Source: Micropterix aruncella (lineage: Eukaryota > Arthropoda > Insecta > Lepidoptera > Micropterigidae). Taken from it: a stretch of DNA of 64,000 bases. A model generated the notes under the pieces. That model was not told the DNA's origin, did not search any database, and saw only the letters and a list, made by a program, of their open reading frames with translations. The stretch lies in contig OX155957.1 of assembly GCA_944548615.1 (NCBI GenBank), positions 23,229,413 through 23,293,412 on the forward strand. The letters run 5' to 3'. Made by a program: the position numbers and the translations under genes. This document shows, one piece after another, positions 10,765 to 20,991 of this stretch (positions are counted from its first letter, which is position 1; each line of letters opens with the position of its first letter).

Positions 10765-13710
10765 TCATACGAGATAGTCAAATAATTTGTGGCTCTTTTC
10801 ACGGCCTTCATTTATTAGCCACATATGGCTCTGTTTCTTAAAGCAATCTTTAGACTGAATTGTTTTAATTCCATCTTCTAAAAGGTTATATGTCCTGGGG
10901 CCCAAAACGGTAAAATGCCTTTGACCAAAAGAGGTCATCATTCGGGGAATATCTATTTTTTTAGCAACGGATCGCCTTGTTGGATGCATTTGTTGTGAGA
11001 AAGTCCTGTTGCATTTGAATTGAATAAAATTTACACAAAATTTTAAATAAAGCTGTCTTAAATCTAATACTTCATATTCCAAAAACAATTTTTCCGATGA
11101 GTACCTGTAAGGCTTACGCGTGATGATTTTTATAATTAGTTTCTGTGCCACCTCTGCTGGGTAAATAGTCGTTTTTGCACAGGCTCCCCAGCCAATGATT
11201 CCATAGCTTAGAATACTTTGGCACAAGGCATAGTATGTTGTTTTTAATGTCTTGGGGTCTAAAATATTCCTTATATCTCTAAACAAGAAAGCCAGACGCC
11301 TGACTCTGGTGGAAACTAAGTCTATGTGGTCAGCCCATTTGAGGTGATTATCCACAATTATGCCTAAATACTTCAACGATAGTGCTTTTTGCAATGGCGC
11401 ACATTTACAATGTTTAAGGCTCCCGCATTGATGAATTGTTATGGTGTTTAATGGAGGTGGCTGCCCTCTCTTATCTATACTGAATGCTAAATATTTCGTT
11501 TTATCAATGTTAAGCGTGAGTAAGGAGACATCAAGCCATTTCTTAATAGTATCCATATCTGCATTTGCCTTAGTAAATACACGCTGCCAGCTACTATCAT
11601 TGAATATTACTACAGTGTCGTCTGCGAAGGAAATAGCTTTACTTGGTGTTAGATTGTAAAGATCATTTATATATATAAGGAATAATACAGGCCCCAAGAC
11701 ACTGCCCTGTGGAACACCATATGACAGGCTATTCGTTGCGCTGGAGTAGTCTCCAATTGAGGTGATTTGTGTCCGTCCGATTAAATAGCTTTCAAACCAC
11801 TTATAAGGCGTTTCTCTTATTCCTATTGCCATTAACCGATGTAAAAGAATATCATGGGCTACCGTATCGAACGCTTTCGATAAATCAAGAAAGACAGCAA
11901 GACATTTTTCACCTTTGTCAACGAGCTCGACTATTGTTTTCGTTACTTCCGCAATTGCATCAGAGGTGCTCACTTCTTGTCGGAATCCAAATTGTTTGGG
12001 GGACAAAAAGTTGTTATTATCCAAATAATCAACAAGTCTTTTCTTGACTACTTTTTCTATTATTTTTGAGAGAGTATTTAATATCGAGATCGGTCGGTAA
12101 TTATTGAGATCTGTTTTGTCACCGCTTTTAAATACAGGAACGACTTTTGCACATTTCAGGCACTCTGGAAATATACCTAATTTAAAGCTTAAGTTTATTA
12201 TGGACGTTATCGGTGAAGTCAAATGATTATTGGCACGTTTATATACTTCGCTGGTAAGGCCATCAATTCCTGAGGATGTAGATTGCTTCAGTGACGTAAT
12301 GATTTTAGCCACCTCAATAGTCGTTGTAGGGGTCAATAGAAAAGAAATTGAGGACTCTGAAGGCTTGGATCCGGTAGATGCCCTCCCATTACTTGCATAG
12401 TTATCATGAGATATTTTTTTTGCCAGTAATTCGCCTACATTAGCAAAATGCGTGTTTACTATATTAGCCATTTCGTATGGATTATCTGCGGATGTAATAA
12501 TACGATTGTCTATATTTAACTTTCCAATTGTATGCTTAGAATTCGAGATACTAGCTGCTTCTTTTATAAGTTGCCACACCTTTTTTGTGTCATTGCTGTT
12601 CTCAGCAATTTTGGTTTTATAATAATCCTCTTTAGTCTTTTTTATCAAATGTTTGCATAAGTTCCTATACCTTAAGAAATTACCCTTTAAAACCAAGTCG
12701 TCAGGATTATTTTTCGATACTAAATGCATTTTATCGCGTCGTCGGATACAAAATAAAAGCCCATCAGTGATCCACGGTTTCAATTTTTTATGTTTATGTG
12801 ATATTTGGTGATGCTGAGTACGAGTGTTATGTTTCGTCATTGTTGTGAGAGTTGTTATAAAAAAATCAGTAGCAACATCGACTTTAGTAGCACTATGGAC
12901 TGGCGACCAGTCAACCTGTGCCAAGTTATTGCACAAACTATCAAAATCTACACTATGTTTTTTTATTTCTATATTTTTATTATGCGTTTCAGTTTTACAT
13001 TCTGACAATTTTAGTAAAATCGGGTAGTGGTCAGTAATAGCAGTTTCAAATATGACAGCAGCGGATCTTTTTTTTGTTCGACACATAAGATGATCGAGAC
13101 AGTTAGCACCCCTAGTTGGTTTATTGATCAAAGAATATAAGCCATGTAAAGCCATTACATCCAGATAGTCGTGTACTTGGTTGTGTTTTTTTCCACATAA
13201 TGAAATGTTAAGATCTCCACACAGTATCATTTCTTTGGAAGACACATCATCGAGAAGGTTATCAAGTGTTTCTAGAAATAGCGAAATATTAGAAACTGAT
13301 GGACTTCTATATATAGCAATAATATTAATTTCACTGTTTATATTCAAGAGTAAACAGTTAGCTTTTTCTAGTTTTACTTCGGATGCTGAAATATTCTGAA
13401 TACAGTGGTTTACGTAGACAATTATCCCATCATTTTGTGTGTAATTCAATTTAGTATAGAATGCGGAAAAACCAGGAATATGCTTTTCTGAGAAAGACTT
13501 ACCTATCCATGCTTCAGTGAGAACGATAATATCTAGGTCAATATTTAGATCTTGCATCATAAGAATTAGATTGTCATAATTGCAATTAATGCTTCTTATA
13601 TTTAAGCATAACACTTTTAGGCTTCGTTTCTCTGTCATAATGTTCCTACACGTTATTACATCTGAAGTCACAGTGACCTGATCTGAATCAAGGAAATTAT
13701 TAATGTCCAT
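10765..13710 (-). CDS. LINE A ORF2: APE endonuclease / reverse transcriptase
   Basis: 981 aa, starting at an ATG. Residues ~30-235 are an apurinic-like endonuclease that nicks the target DNA: LNIRS near 36-40, LTEAW (E66), YRSP (Y134, R135), GDLN (D166, N168) and TDH (D227, H228) are all present. Residues ~500-770 are the reverse transcriptase: NNYRPISIL (537-545), FLDLSKAFDT (607-616), YGVPQGSVLGP (664-674) and the catalytic FADDT (695-699). A C-terminal region with SYGIIGWG follows. The frame is uninterrupted, so the enzyme looks functional. Its ATG overlaps the end of the preceding 224-codon ORF by 11 bases (ATGGACATTAA), so it may be translated by reinitiation (inference). Closest relative in the window is the fragment at 57060-59326. 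Confidence 0.95.
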   Translation of the reverse strand: MDINNFLDSDQVTVTSDVITCRNIMTEKRSLKVLCLNIRSINCNYDNLILMMQDLNIDLDIIVLTEAWIGKSFSEKHIPGFSAFYTKLNYTQNDGIIVYVNHCIQNISASEVKLEKANCLLLNINSEINIIAIYRSPSVSNISLFLETLDNLLDDVSSKEMILCGDLNISLCGKKHNQVHDYLDVMALHGLYSLINKPTRGANCLDHLMCRTKKRSAAVIFETAITDHYPILLKLSECKTETHNKNIEIKKHSVDFDSLCNNLAQVDWSPVHSATKVDVATDFFITTLTTMTKHNTRTQHHQISHKHKKLKPWITDGLLFCIRRRDKMHLVSKNNPDDLVLKGNFLRYRNLCKHLIKKTKEDYYKTKIAENSNDTKKVWQLIKEAASISNSKHTIGKLNIDNRIITSADNPYEMANIVNTHFANVGELLAKKISHDNYASNGRASTGSKPSESSISFLLTPTTTIEVAKIITSLKQSTSSGIDGLTSEVYKRANNHLTSPITSIINLSFKLGIFPECLKCAKVVPVFKSGDKTDLNNYRPISILNTLSKIIEKVVKKRLVDYLDNNNFLSPKQFGFRQEVSTSDAIAEVTKTIVELVDKGEKCLAVFLDLSKAFDTVAHDILLHRLMAIGIRETPYKWFESYLIGRTQITSIGDYSSATNSLSYGVPQGSVLGPVLFLIYINDLYNLTPSKAISFADDTVVIFNDSSWQRVFTKANADMDTIKKWLDVSLLTLNIDKTKYLAFSIDKRGQPPPLNTITIHQCGSLKHCKCAPLQKALSLKYLGIIVDNHLKWADHIDLVSTRVRRLAFLFRDIRNILDPKTLKTTYYALCQSILSYGIIGWGACAKTTIYPAEVAQKLIIKIITRKPYRYSSEKLFLEYEVLDLRQLYLKFCVNFIQFKCNRTFSQQMHPTRRSVAKKIDIPRMMTSFGQRHFTVLGPRTYNLLEDGIKTIQSKDCFKKQSHMWLINEGREKSHKLFDYLV

Positions 13711-14374
13711 ATTTAGCCTTAAGACAAGTGATAGGCGTGCCTGAAAAGTGCATAAGTATTGACCAGTTATGAGAAGTAAGTAGGGAACCTTTTTTAAAAT
13801 CGAATAATAATCTTAAAATTTGGGTTCCAACAGTATTACATAATTTGAGTATACTATGGAGCTCGAGGAGCTTAATTTGACTTTCCAACATGATTCTAAT
13901 TGATTCACTATAAATATTAATTAAATATTGTAAAATAATTATCGCGATAAGTGGTCTGAAATATAATACAGTATCAGATATCCAAATATAAACTATAAAT
14001 GCAACGCAAATTTCAAGATGAATTATAATCACTGAACAAATAAAAATATCCATATAGAAAAATAAAATTAAAATAATCATAAAATAGATAAAAATAATCC
14101 AATTCGAAATATTAAGAATATATTCAAAATTCAATTCAGATAATGTTTCCAATAGTAATGGTTGTGAAAAAATTATTTTAATGGTATGGCTAATGAAATT
14201 ATAATAATAATGATCAAAAATATTATATGAGATCAGCATAAGTTTTAGAGATGGTGTATATATTAATAATATTAAAATCAGTTTCCATAAATGAGTAGGT
14301 ATGGTGTAATAATTTAAAATTATAATACAATGTGTAATAGTATCAATAGTAATTAATAATAGATTATTGGTCAT
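13700..14374 (-). CDS. Hydrophobic 224-aa ORF between ORF1 and ORF2 of LINE A
   Basis: ATG-initiated frame of 224 codons in very AT-rich sequence between ORF1 and ORF2, ending in TAA inside the first codons of ORF2. The product is strongly hydrophobic. Candidate membrane segments are at residues ~5-21, 29-49, 92-108, 110-132 and 137-153, followed by a more polar tail (~155-224). No family is recognised and I do not know a counterpart in this LINE group. At about three quarters A+T, stop codons should appear every dozen codons or so, so an open run this long is hard to obtain by chance. That argues that it is or was translated. It could also be an artefact of a T-rich sense strand. Function unknown. 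Confidence 0.5.
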   Translation of the reverse strand: MTNNLLLITIDTITHCIIILNYYTIPTHLWKLILILLIYTPSLKLMLISYNIFDHYYYNFISHTIKIIFSQPLLLETLSELNFEYILNISNWIIFIYFMIILILFFYMDIFICSVIIIHLEICVAFIVYIWISDTVLYFRPLIAIIILQYLINIYSESIRIMLESQIKLLELHSILKLCNTVGTQILRLLFDFKKGSLLTSHNWSILMHFSGTPITCLKAKYGH

Positions 14375-14418
14375 AGCCTTATATAATTTATAATTATTAG
14401 AAATGATTAAAATAATAA

Positions 14419-15592
14419 TTATTGAAGAGATAAAAAAGAAGCCTCACTATTTATCAAGATCGGTTGCATTCCATCCTCCTTGCGCATGTAGATTCTACCA
14501 TTACTAATCCAGACATATTTATATAATTTTTCTCTAGCTATTGTCTTTGCGCGACCAAAAATATATTTACTTTTCTGAGTGAGGTGTTCACTAACATATA
14601 CTGGAGCGGATCCATTCCTAGATAGACCAAGATCGGCAGTGCTCAATTTTTCGCTAGTGGTCTGACATGTTTTGTTGTATTTTTTCACTCCTTGTAAAAA
14701 ACTATTTCTATTGGTTACACTCGTAAATTTTAAAATTATGGGGCGGGGTTTTCTGTCCGATTTCTTTATCCATGTTCTGGAGATAGATGATACATCCGCT
14801 GCCGTAAAGGGTGTTTTTGCAACAGTTGCGATTTTTTCAACAACTCTTGGTAGATCTTCGTCCTGGCTTTCCGGGATGCCTCTTATTTCGATATTGCAAG
14901 ACCTTTGCTGCTGTTCTTGGTAATCCCAACGCGATTGCATTTCTAATAATTTCGTTTCCAATTCACTGTTTTTCTGCACCACGCTATCAATTTGCGCATT
15001 TTTTTTCTCTATCTTCTCAATTCTAGTAATTATGGCATCGTAGTCATTAGATAAAAACTGGATTGTCCTCTGAACATCTTCCATTTTCTGCTTCAAACTT
15101 TCATATTTCGCATTTTGTTTGACATTTTGTTCCATAAATTGTTTCTCGATTAATGCCAGTATGTCAGTTTTGAACTCCGATAAATCGGATTTATATTCCG
15201 AGAAATTCTGTTCCAAAAGCGCAGAAAAATCATGAACATTATCAGCAACACTGGCAACGTTGTTTTCTCGGATTAATCACCCGATTCGCTGAAGTAGCTC
15301 TTGTAACGGGCGGTAGTTTCACATTCGATCCATTCGCAGTAGTTTCAGGTGTATTTTGATTTGTAATTTGACGTGCCGCCGTCGAAGACTTCGGTTGCTT
15401 TTGGTGTAAATTTTCTGCAACGCATCGGGGACAAGACCATTTATTTTTTGTGCTTGAGTTGACCAATTTGTTAAAGTTAGTTTCTGTCAAGTTGCTGCAG
15501 AAATAGTGATAGCAGCCAGAGCATGTTTTACAAATTATTCTTTCCGAAACCAGTGTTGTGGATGAACATTGTTTGCATTCGTGATCCGCCAT
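14419..15592 (-). pseudogene. LINE A ORF1: PHD finger, coiled coil, Baculo_FP-like domain (one frameshift)
   Basis: ORF1 proteins of LINEs bind the element RNA. The natural start is the ATG at 15592 (MADHECKQC). A PHD-like zinc finger follows, with Cys/His pairs CKQC, CKTC, HYFC and CPRC. Near 15270-15285 (a GAGAAAACAAC run) the frame shifts: one frame ends at a TGA at 15242, while the other opens just upstream and runs to TAA at 14419. The second part starts without an ATG, has a Lys/Glu-rich coiled coil (about 15200-14950) and then a C-terminal domain with NIEIRGIP, VYVSEHLTQKSKYIF and YVWISNGRIYMRK. This resembles the Baculo_FP family common in insect LINE ORF1s. A single indel, possibly an assembly error, separates it from an intact ORF of ~390 codons. 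Confidence 0.8.
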
Positions 15593-15850
15593 AGCTGAAG
15601 GTAGGATTTGTATTTTTTTCAATATATTGTATAAACTTTGAAAGTATCTTGCTAAATACGGCCACTCGGGGCAATTATGATACCTATTTTTATTACTTCC
15701 ACGGCGATTCCGATGGTATTAATCGGTAAATCAGTTTTTGAATGACAGTTTGTCCAGTATACAAGCCGATGTTTACAAACGTTTTCTTGCCGAATTCGTA
15801 ATTCTCACTGTTTGGTATCTTTATTCGTGTATCCTTGTATATAATGTTAC

Positions 15851-16305
15851 TGTTTCACCGCATAAAAATAAAAAAACAATCACTAAATAAATAATTAAAA
15901 AATCAGAAAAAATATATCTGTGTGCACAAGTACAAGCAGAGTTGCCAATTTTTGCCAATGTATCATCATTTATTGATATTTGGACATAAGGACAATTATT
16001 TATAAAATATTGAGACAGTTTGGGTATCCTATGATACTCGGGACGACATAACGATTCCAACAATACCACATTCTTATACATCGGTTTAAGCGTTTAGAAG
16101 TTATGATGGAATAAATAAAAGAAAAAGATACATAAATGAATCCTGAACACACTCCACTCCTTTTTGTTGAGCAGTCGTGTAATAAGTTCGTGAGGACCAA
16201 AAACGGTTATTGAAAAATTTTGTGGAGTGAAATATTTAAACGCTTTGTATAATTTATTTTGCTAAATTAATATTCCAAATAATGTCCAGGATCGCATCAC
16301 TAGGA
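15851..16305. other. Unassigned sequence
   Basis: AT-rich; short minus-strand frames (15821-16081, 16000-16200) show no recognisable protein features. Confidence 0.4.
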
Positions 16306-16309
16306 GTGG

Positions 16310-16625
16310 CAGGGCTCACGTCAACGTCACCGAATTCCAAGAAGCCACATTCCACTTCAGGGAATAGAACCGCGTTCTTGTAATATTTTCGCAGCATCGT
16401 TGATTTAGTTTGCCGAAGGCGGTGGCAGCTCTGGCTATGTGTACTGGGATTTCAGTGTCCAGACGGTTATCATTTTTAATCTCACTGTCAAGGTAGTGAA
16501 AGTGAGATACTACCTCCAAGACACCGTTACCCAGGAGAATGTTAGGTTCTTCAGGTGGACTACCTCGCGGAGGCTGAACCACTACCTGGATCTTGGGAGT
16601 GCTATTGTCAAACCGAAGTTATTGC
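16310..16625 (-). pseudogene. RTE-like reverse-transcriptase fragment
   Basis: Minus frame reads KIQVVVQPPRG, FHYLDSEIKNDNRLDTEI and ARAATAFGKLNQR, the region after the RT core in RTE-type and related LINEs. About 100 codons only, truncated at both ends, so a relic. Its upstream end stops exactly at the perfect palindrome at 16622-16657. Confidence 0.75.
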
Positions 16626-16657
16626 AGGATTCGTAAAGATCTTTACGAATCCTGCAA
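16622..16657. repeat. Perfect 36-bp palindrome
   Basis: TTGCAGGATTCGTAAAGA is followed directly by its reverse complement, with AGATCT at the centre. The half next to the RT relic continues its coding sequence (DLYESCNN on the minus strand), so the other half is an inverted copy of it. Confidence 0.9.
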
Positions 16658-16775
16658 CAAAATATATATTTGTAATAATATTATGTGGGTATTTTTTGTC
16701 TTACCATTTTAGCAAGTAGTAGCTCTACACAAAAAAGTAATAAAATCTGACATAATCTTTTTTATCTCCCACCAA

Positions 16776-17426
16776 CATTCAAAGGGACCTAGGAGTGACA
16801 TTTGACTCATGGTTGACATACAGACAGCACATCTACACCCTAGTTGATAATTCATAAAAATTGCTAGGTTTTGTAATGAGGAGCATGAGGCAGTTCAAAA
16901 ACACATTTGTTATGCGCCTCCTATTCAATTCCCTAATTCGGAGCAGATTAGAAGTCAACGCGGCAATATGGAGTCCTTACGAAAATAGCTACATATCCAG
17001 GCTAGAGAGTATACAGAAACGCTTTCTGAGGTTCCTGTACTTTAAACAGCATGGATATTATCCTTTTCTATATTCTAAGGCATTCATTCTGGGGATGGTT
17101 GGGTACAACTCACTAATCGTAAGAAGAGATTGGCTGTCAATCTGCCACATATATAAACTGCTTAGTTTGGGTTCGTTGATAATCCGACCATCCTTAGAAA
17201 ATTCGGTCTGTTTGTACCCGCCAATTACTACCGTGCTAGGACTCACGTATTGTTCGCGTTACCGCGAGCTAGAACTAACATCGTTCAACACTGCTTCACG
17301 GTGCGGACGCTTCGTACCCTAAATGCACTATGTTCGACTGAGCCAGAATTGGATATTTGGACGGTGAACTTAGCACAACTGCAAAGTACGGTAATGGCAT
17401 TTCTTAGCAATCAAGTAATTAGTTAA
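16776..17426 (+). pseudogene. CR1/jockey-like LINE RT C-terminal end, with stop and frameshift
   Basis: Reads QRDLGVTFDSWLTYRQHI, a stop (TAA near 16855), then LLGFVMRSMRQFKN, LLFNSLIRSRLEVNAAIWSP and RLESIQKRFLRFLYF, the typical tail of CR1/jockey ORF2 proteins. A frameshift near 17295 moves the end (LNALCSTEPELDIWTVNLAQ) to another frame, ending at TAA 17424-17426. No FADD remains. The 3' UTR follows, with a class 2 hairpin (17706-17743) and an AAATA tail (17755-17774). Confidence 0.85.
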
Positions 17427-17705
17427 ATATATAGTATGTAGTATTAAAATTGTTAAAAAGTAGTAACTAGTATAATAAGAAAGGTTAGATAAACATTAGA
17501 TATATGTAAGTATAATCGTTTAATATTACTCTCTAACGGATTCCTCTCTCTCGTTTGCTATAGTCTAGAATAATAATCTATATATTAGAATAATAATGAT
17601 AGTAATATTAATACAGTAGAGTAATAATAATATTATTAACAGTAGAATTATAATAATAGTCTATAGTAGAATAATAGTTATAATCTAGAATAATACCCTA
17701 GAAAA

Positions 17706-17775
17706 ATAATTAACGATTTGGAATCATCTGTAAGGTTAATTATGTTTTGGAAAATAAATAAATAAATAAATAAAG
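17706..17775 (+). other. Class 2 LINE 3' hairpin and A-rich tail
   Basis: Perfect 9-bp stem ATAATTAAC (17706-17714) / GTTAATTAT (17735-17743) around the 20-base loop GATTTGGAATCATCTGTAAG, followed by AAATAAATAAATAAATAAA. The loop is nearly the same as at 36275-36294 while the stem is entirely different. Confidence 0.85.
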
Positions 17776-17949
17776 ATGGAGAAATATATTAAAGTTTTTA
17801 AATTAATAATAAAGCTTCTTATTAATATAGAAACGAATTTTTCGATCATTCTCCCGCAAAAATATTTCTATATGATTCCGCATGCCAAGCTGAAGATCTT
17901 GGGAACTTATTCCGCAACATGTTCAAGGTAATGCCCCAAATTAATACGC

Positions 17950-18488
17950 CGATTTAAAATGTGCTACAACATAAATATGTAATGTAGCTAGATATAGAGT
18001 AATTATTTATTTATTTTCTTTTTTTTATTTTTTTTTTTATTTATTACTATTATGTACTTATTCATAAATTTTGGTGACTATTGTTTGATATCATTTGACA
18101 TTTTATTTTATTTTTATTTTATTAACACGATTATTTATTTTTGTGTTTTATTTCCTATTGTGATCATTAGTTAGTGATTACTAGTTATAATTTGTAATGG
18201 TGACGGGAATATATATATATTTCTTTTCCTTTTTATTTTTTTTTTTTTATTCATTGCCGAAGATATGTGATATAAAAACTAGAGAGCTACCTAGCTGCCC
18301 TGGAACAAGTCCTGGCACTTAGTTGGGCAGCAGCAGTACTTAAATGCTAATGCTCATATCGGCCGTGTTTAATTTTAATTTTAATTTTAATTACATATAT
18401 ATTTTTTTATTGATATGATTATTAGTGATACTTGTGCACTTGTAAATGAATTGTTAAATTAAATAAATAAATAAATAAATAAATAAAT
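17950..18488 (+). mobile_element. LINE 3' UTR remnant with hairpin (family B)
   Basis: Stem GCTGCCC (18294-18300) / GGGCAGC (18325-18331), loop with ACAAGTCCTGGCACTTAGTT, then GCTAATG..GGCCGTGT and AAATAAATAAATAAA at 18460-18487. The inverse copy is at 2035-2240. No coding part is seen upstream; 18000-18260 is T-rich. Confidence 0.75.
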
Positions 18489-18659
18489 TACATTCTGTAT
18501 GCCACAATGAATGTATGTAAGCCTTTTCTTTAATTTTTGGGGGGTTTTTGGTTTATTTATGAATCGGGGACATTTTTTTTGTTACGCCACTGCTTAAGTA
18601 TATAAAATAAAATCATGATTGCGAAAACAAGTAGATTATTCTACTTTTAGGAGTTACAC

Positions 18660-18945
18660 CATCAGGCACTGTGCCTGATTTACAGGTTGTCTTTTTACAC
18701 GACTGCCCAAAAAAAAAGAAGTGTTATGTGTTCAGGGTTCATCTATGTATGTTTTACGGTTTTCATTCCACCTTAACTTCTAAACGTTCGAACTGATTCA
18801 GACGTATGTGGTATTGTTAGAATCGTTATGGCATCCCAAGTGTCAACGAATGTCATTTCTTAAAAAAACTTTAATAAACATTATAAAAAATACAGTAGTT
18901 AACTTTTTGTAACGGCAGTCGCGTCTTTTATTTATTTTAATATAT
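18660..18945 (+). repeat. Interspersed repeat family A
   Basis: Begins near TTTTTACACGACTGCCCAA, continues with TGTGTTCAGGGTTCATCTAT and ends AACGGCAGTCGCGTCTTTTA. The same order occurs at 34842-35275. No terminal structure recognised. Confidence 0.7.
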
Positions 18946-19048
18946 TTACCGTTGCTTTCGAGAACTTTCGTGGCGTAACAGTATAACGACGCACTTTAGA
19001 TGGCGTTCTAAACACTCATATGCGGTATAAAATAATAATCAGACAATA

Positions 19049-19145
19049 AAAATAATAATAATAATAATAAACTCTTTATTTTAAATAAAAAAAAGCGAGC
19101 TTATTGCCTTGCAGCAATGTCTATCAGCTAACCTATAGCTTAAGT
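19049..19145 (-). mobile_element. LINE family C 3' end with class 3 hairpin (minus)
   Basis: On the minus strand ACATTGC-TGCAA-GGCAAT is followed by AAGCTCGC, AATAAAGAGTTT and an (ATT)n tail. This is the 3' end also seen at 31555-31645 and 32490-32590. Confidence 0.75.
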
Positions 19146-20295
19146 TTATAACATATTTAGTACGTTGGCTACGCACAAAAAACCATAAAAATTACAAATG
19201 ATAAAAAGAAACAAACAGAAAGAAAGATATAATAAAAAAAAGTAAAACAAATGACTAAAATTAAATAAGGACGCAGAGGAAAGGAAGGAGAGGAAGGAAG
19301 GAAAGAGAAGCGAAAAGGAGGAGGGAGAGGTATAATAATAATAACAAAGTAATAGGAGCCGTATATAATATGCTTTTGTCTTCAACGGGCGATTTATTGT
19401 GAATTTCTGGCATTGTCTTTCTTGTTATTTTTCTAACTTATAATGCAATATTATAATATAATATAAATCTATAATGTCCGTCTAGCATATTATTACCCTC
19501 AATCCACAATTTTGTTTTTAATCCCACCTAGAAATTCGAAACAGCTTTCATTCGGTAATAGCTTCAGGATCTTGGATCTCGTTTTTATTACCTGAAAATC
19601 CCTAAACAATGAAAATTAAACTTTAAAATCGAAACGCCCCTAGCGACAAATTCCATCCGCGCAAAGTGTTGACTTTTAAAGCTGCGAAATGTCCAATATT
19701 GTGCGAATTACCTCCTTAATGGTGTTTGTTTAGCAGAGACGCGGAGCCTGAGGAAAACCGTATCGATAAAAATTGGATTGGAAACGTGATGACGTTTCGT
19801 CTTTTACGACTCGGGCGGACGTTTAGAGGAGTGAGAAATCGATTTGGATTAATTCTACATAAAGGCCGGGGAAAGCGAAAGGGAGAGAAAGAGAGGAAAT
19901 TGAAGGATTTGATACATTTGTGACAACTTTGCAGGGGAGGTTCTATTGTTGGGGAAACACTTGATCGTGCCGGTTAGCAGAACCTACAGAAAGATTCTGA
20001 GAAAAGATGGCTGGAAACAGTTGTAATAATATAAAGGAGAATGCCACACGTTGGGCCCATACACCAATAACAATAAACTATATGTCATATGAAAGATTTT
20101 TTTATGTAACCTAATTACTCTCCTTAATTCGTTGTGAGTAAAAAGTTATATACGGCAATAAATGACGATAATGCTTGCGAGATGTAGCGGACGGAATGGC
20201 TGCAATCGACTCACATGGTGGGTGTCACGCAGGCCATCAGTTTTTGTTTAGCTTAAGTTGCGTGCTGTGTCTTTTTTTACTGTAATATTGTTTAT
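19146..20295. other. Unassigned sequence
   Basis: 19160-19340 is A/G-rich low complexity, possibly 3' UTR of the family C element. The rest shows no gene. Confidence 0.45.
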
Positions 20296-20534
20296 GTTCT
20301 GCAATCTATATATTATATAAAAATGAATCGCCGTGCGTTAGTCTCGCAGGATCTCGGAAATGACTCTACCGATTTGAATTATCTTTCTTTTATTTTGTTT
20401 GCCTTGATTCAAGGGTGGTTTACAAAAAAAAATATTTAGGAAAAACTCAAAGAAACAACTGAAAATCGAAAAAATCGAAATTGGTCATTTGGGATTGGTC
20501 ACAGCTGCGCCATCCATAACTGTTATTCATTCCG
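20296..20534 (+). repeat. Left part of an interspersed repeat split by the pogo-like element (family K)
   Basis: Starts TATATAAAAATGAATCGC..GTGCGTTAGTCTCGC, a start common to a widespread insect repeat type. The matching other end (GAAGTTCACCGGGTCATTAGTAT, 23610-23640) lies on the far side of the DNA transposon. Class not established. Confidence 0.5.
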
Positions 20535-20991
20535 TAGGGGAGACCGGGGCTATGGGGCCACCCCGGGGAATGAGGCCACCCGCTTAATTCAAACCCCGCG
20601 CGTTTTAGTCCGCTTATATGCAGTGCTACCAACTCTCATTGGCATAATTAAACAGTCCGACGACGGCCGTGTTCATGTGAGGAGATATAAAAGTTTCGTG
20701 GGCGAAAAATCAAAATACCGCCATTCCATCTAAGGTCGGACTTTTACAAAAGTAAGCATATGAAAAATTTGATTGGTAATACTAAGATCAAACAATGTAT
20801 GCTTTATAATAGCATATTGCAGCATGATTTAGCATGCAATTGATTGCTTCAATGACAGTTTTAGGTTATATTTTCCATATGTTTGTAAACTTCACCAAAA
20901 TGGGGCAATGAGGCCAGGGATGGCCTGATTACCCCAATATTGTGGATTAAAGGAAACAAAGTGCTTTACGTGTTTTTTTCCCTTTTCATAG

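Larger units (their letters stand above)
10352..15850 (-). mobile_element. Near full-length CR1/jockey-group LINE (LINE A)
   Basis: Minus-strand non-LTR retrotransposon of about 5.5 kb. In order: a 5' UTR (about 15850-15593), ORF1 (15592-14419, frameshifted), an AT-rich 224-codon ORF (14374-13700), ORF2 (13710-10765), a ~400-base 3' UTR with a class 1 hairpin, and a tail of repeated ATAA at 10352-10381. The 5' limit is not exact and I could not identify a target-site duplication. ORF2 is intact; ORF1 needs one frameshift. Assignment to the jockey/CR1 superclade follows from an APE-type endonuclease plus RT and a PHD-finger ORF1 with a Baculo_FP-like end, a combination known from insect elements. 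Confidence 0.85.

Noticed and set aside
11441..13399. Several plus-strand frames of 66-92 codons
   Set aside because: They are antisense shadows of LINE A ORF2.
20447..20632. Minus frame with repeated GWPHSPG
   Set aside because: It covers the terminal inverted repeat of the pogo-like element and is not coding.
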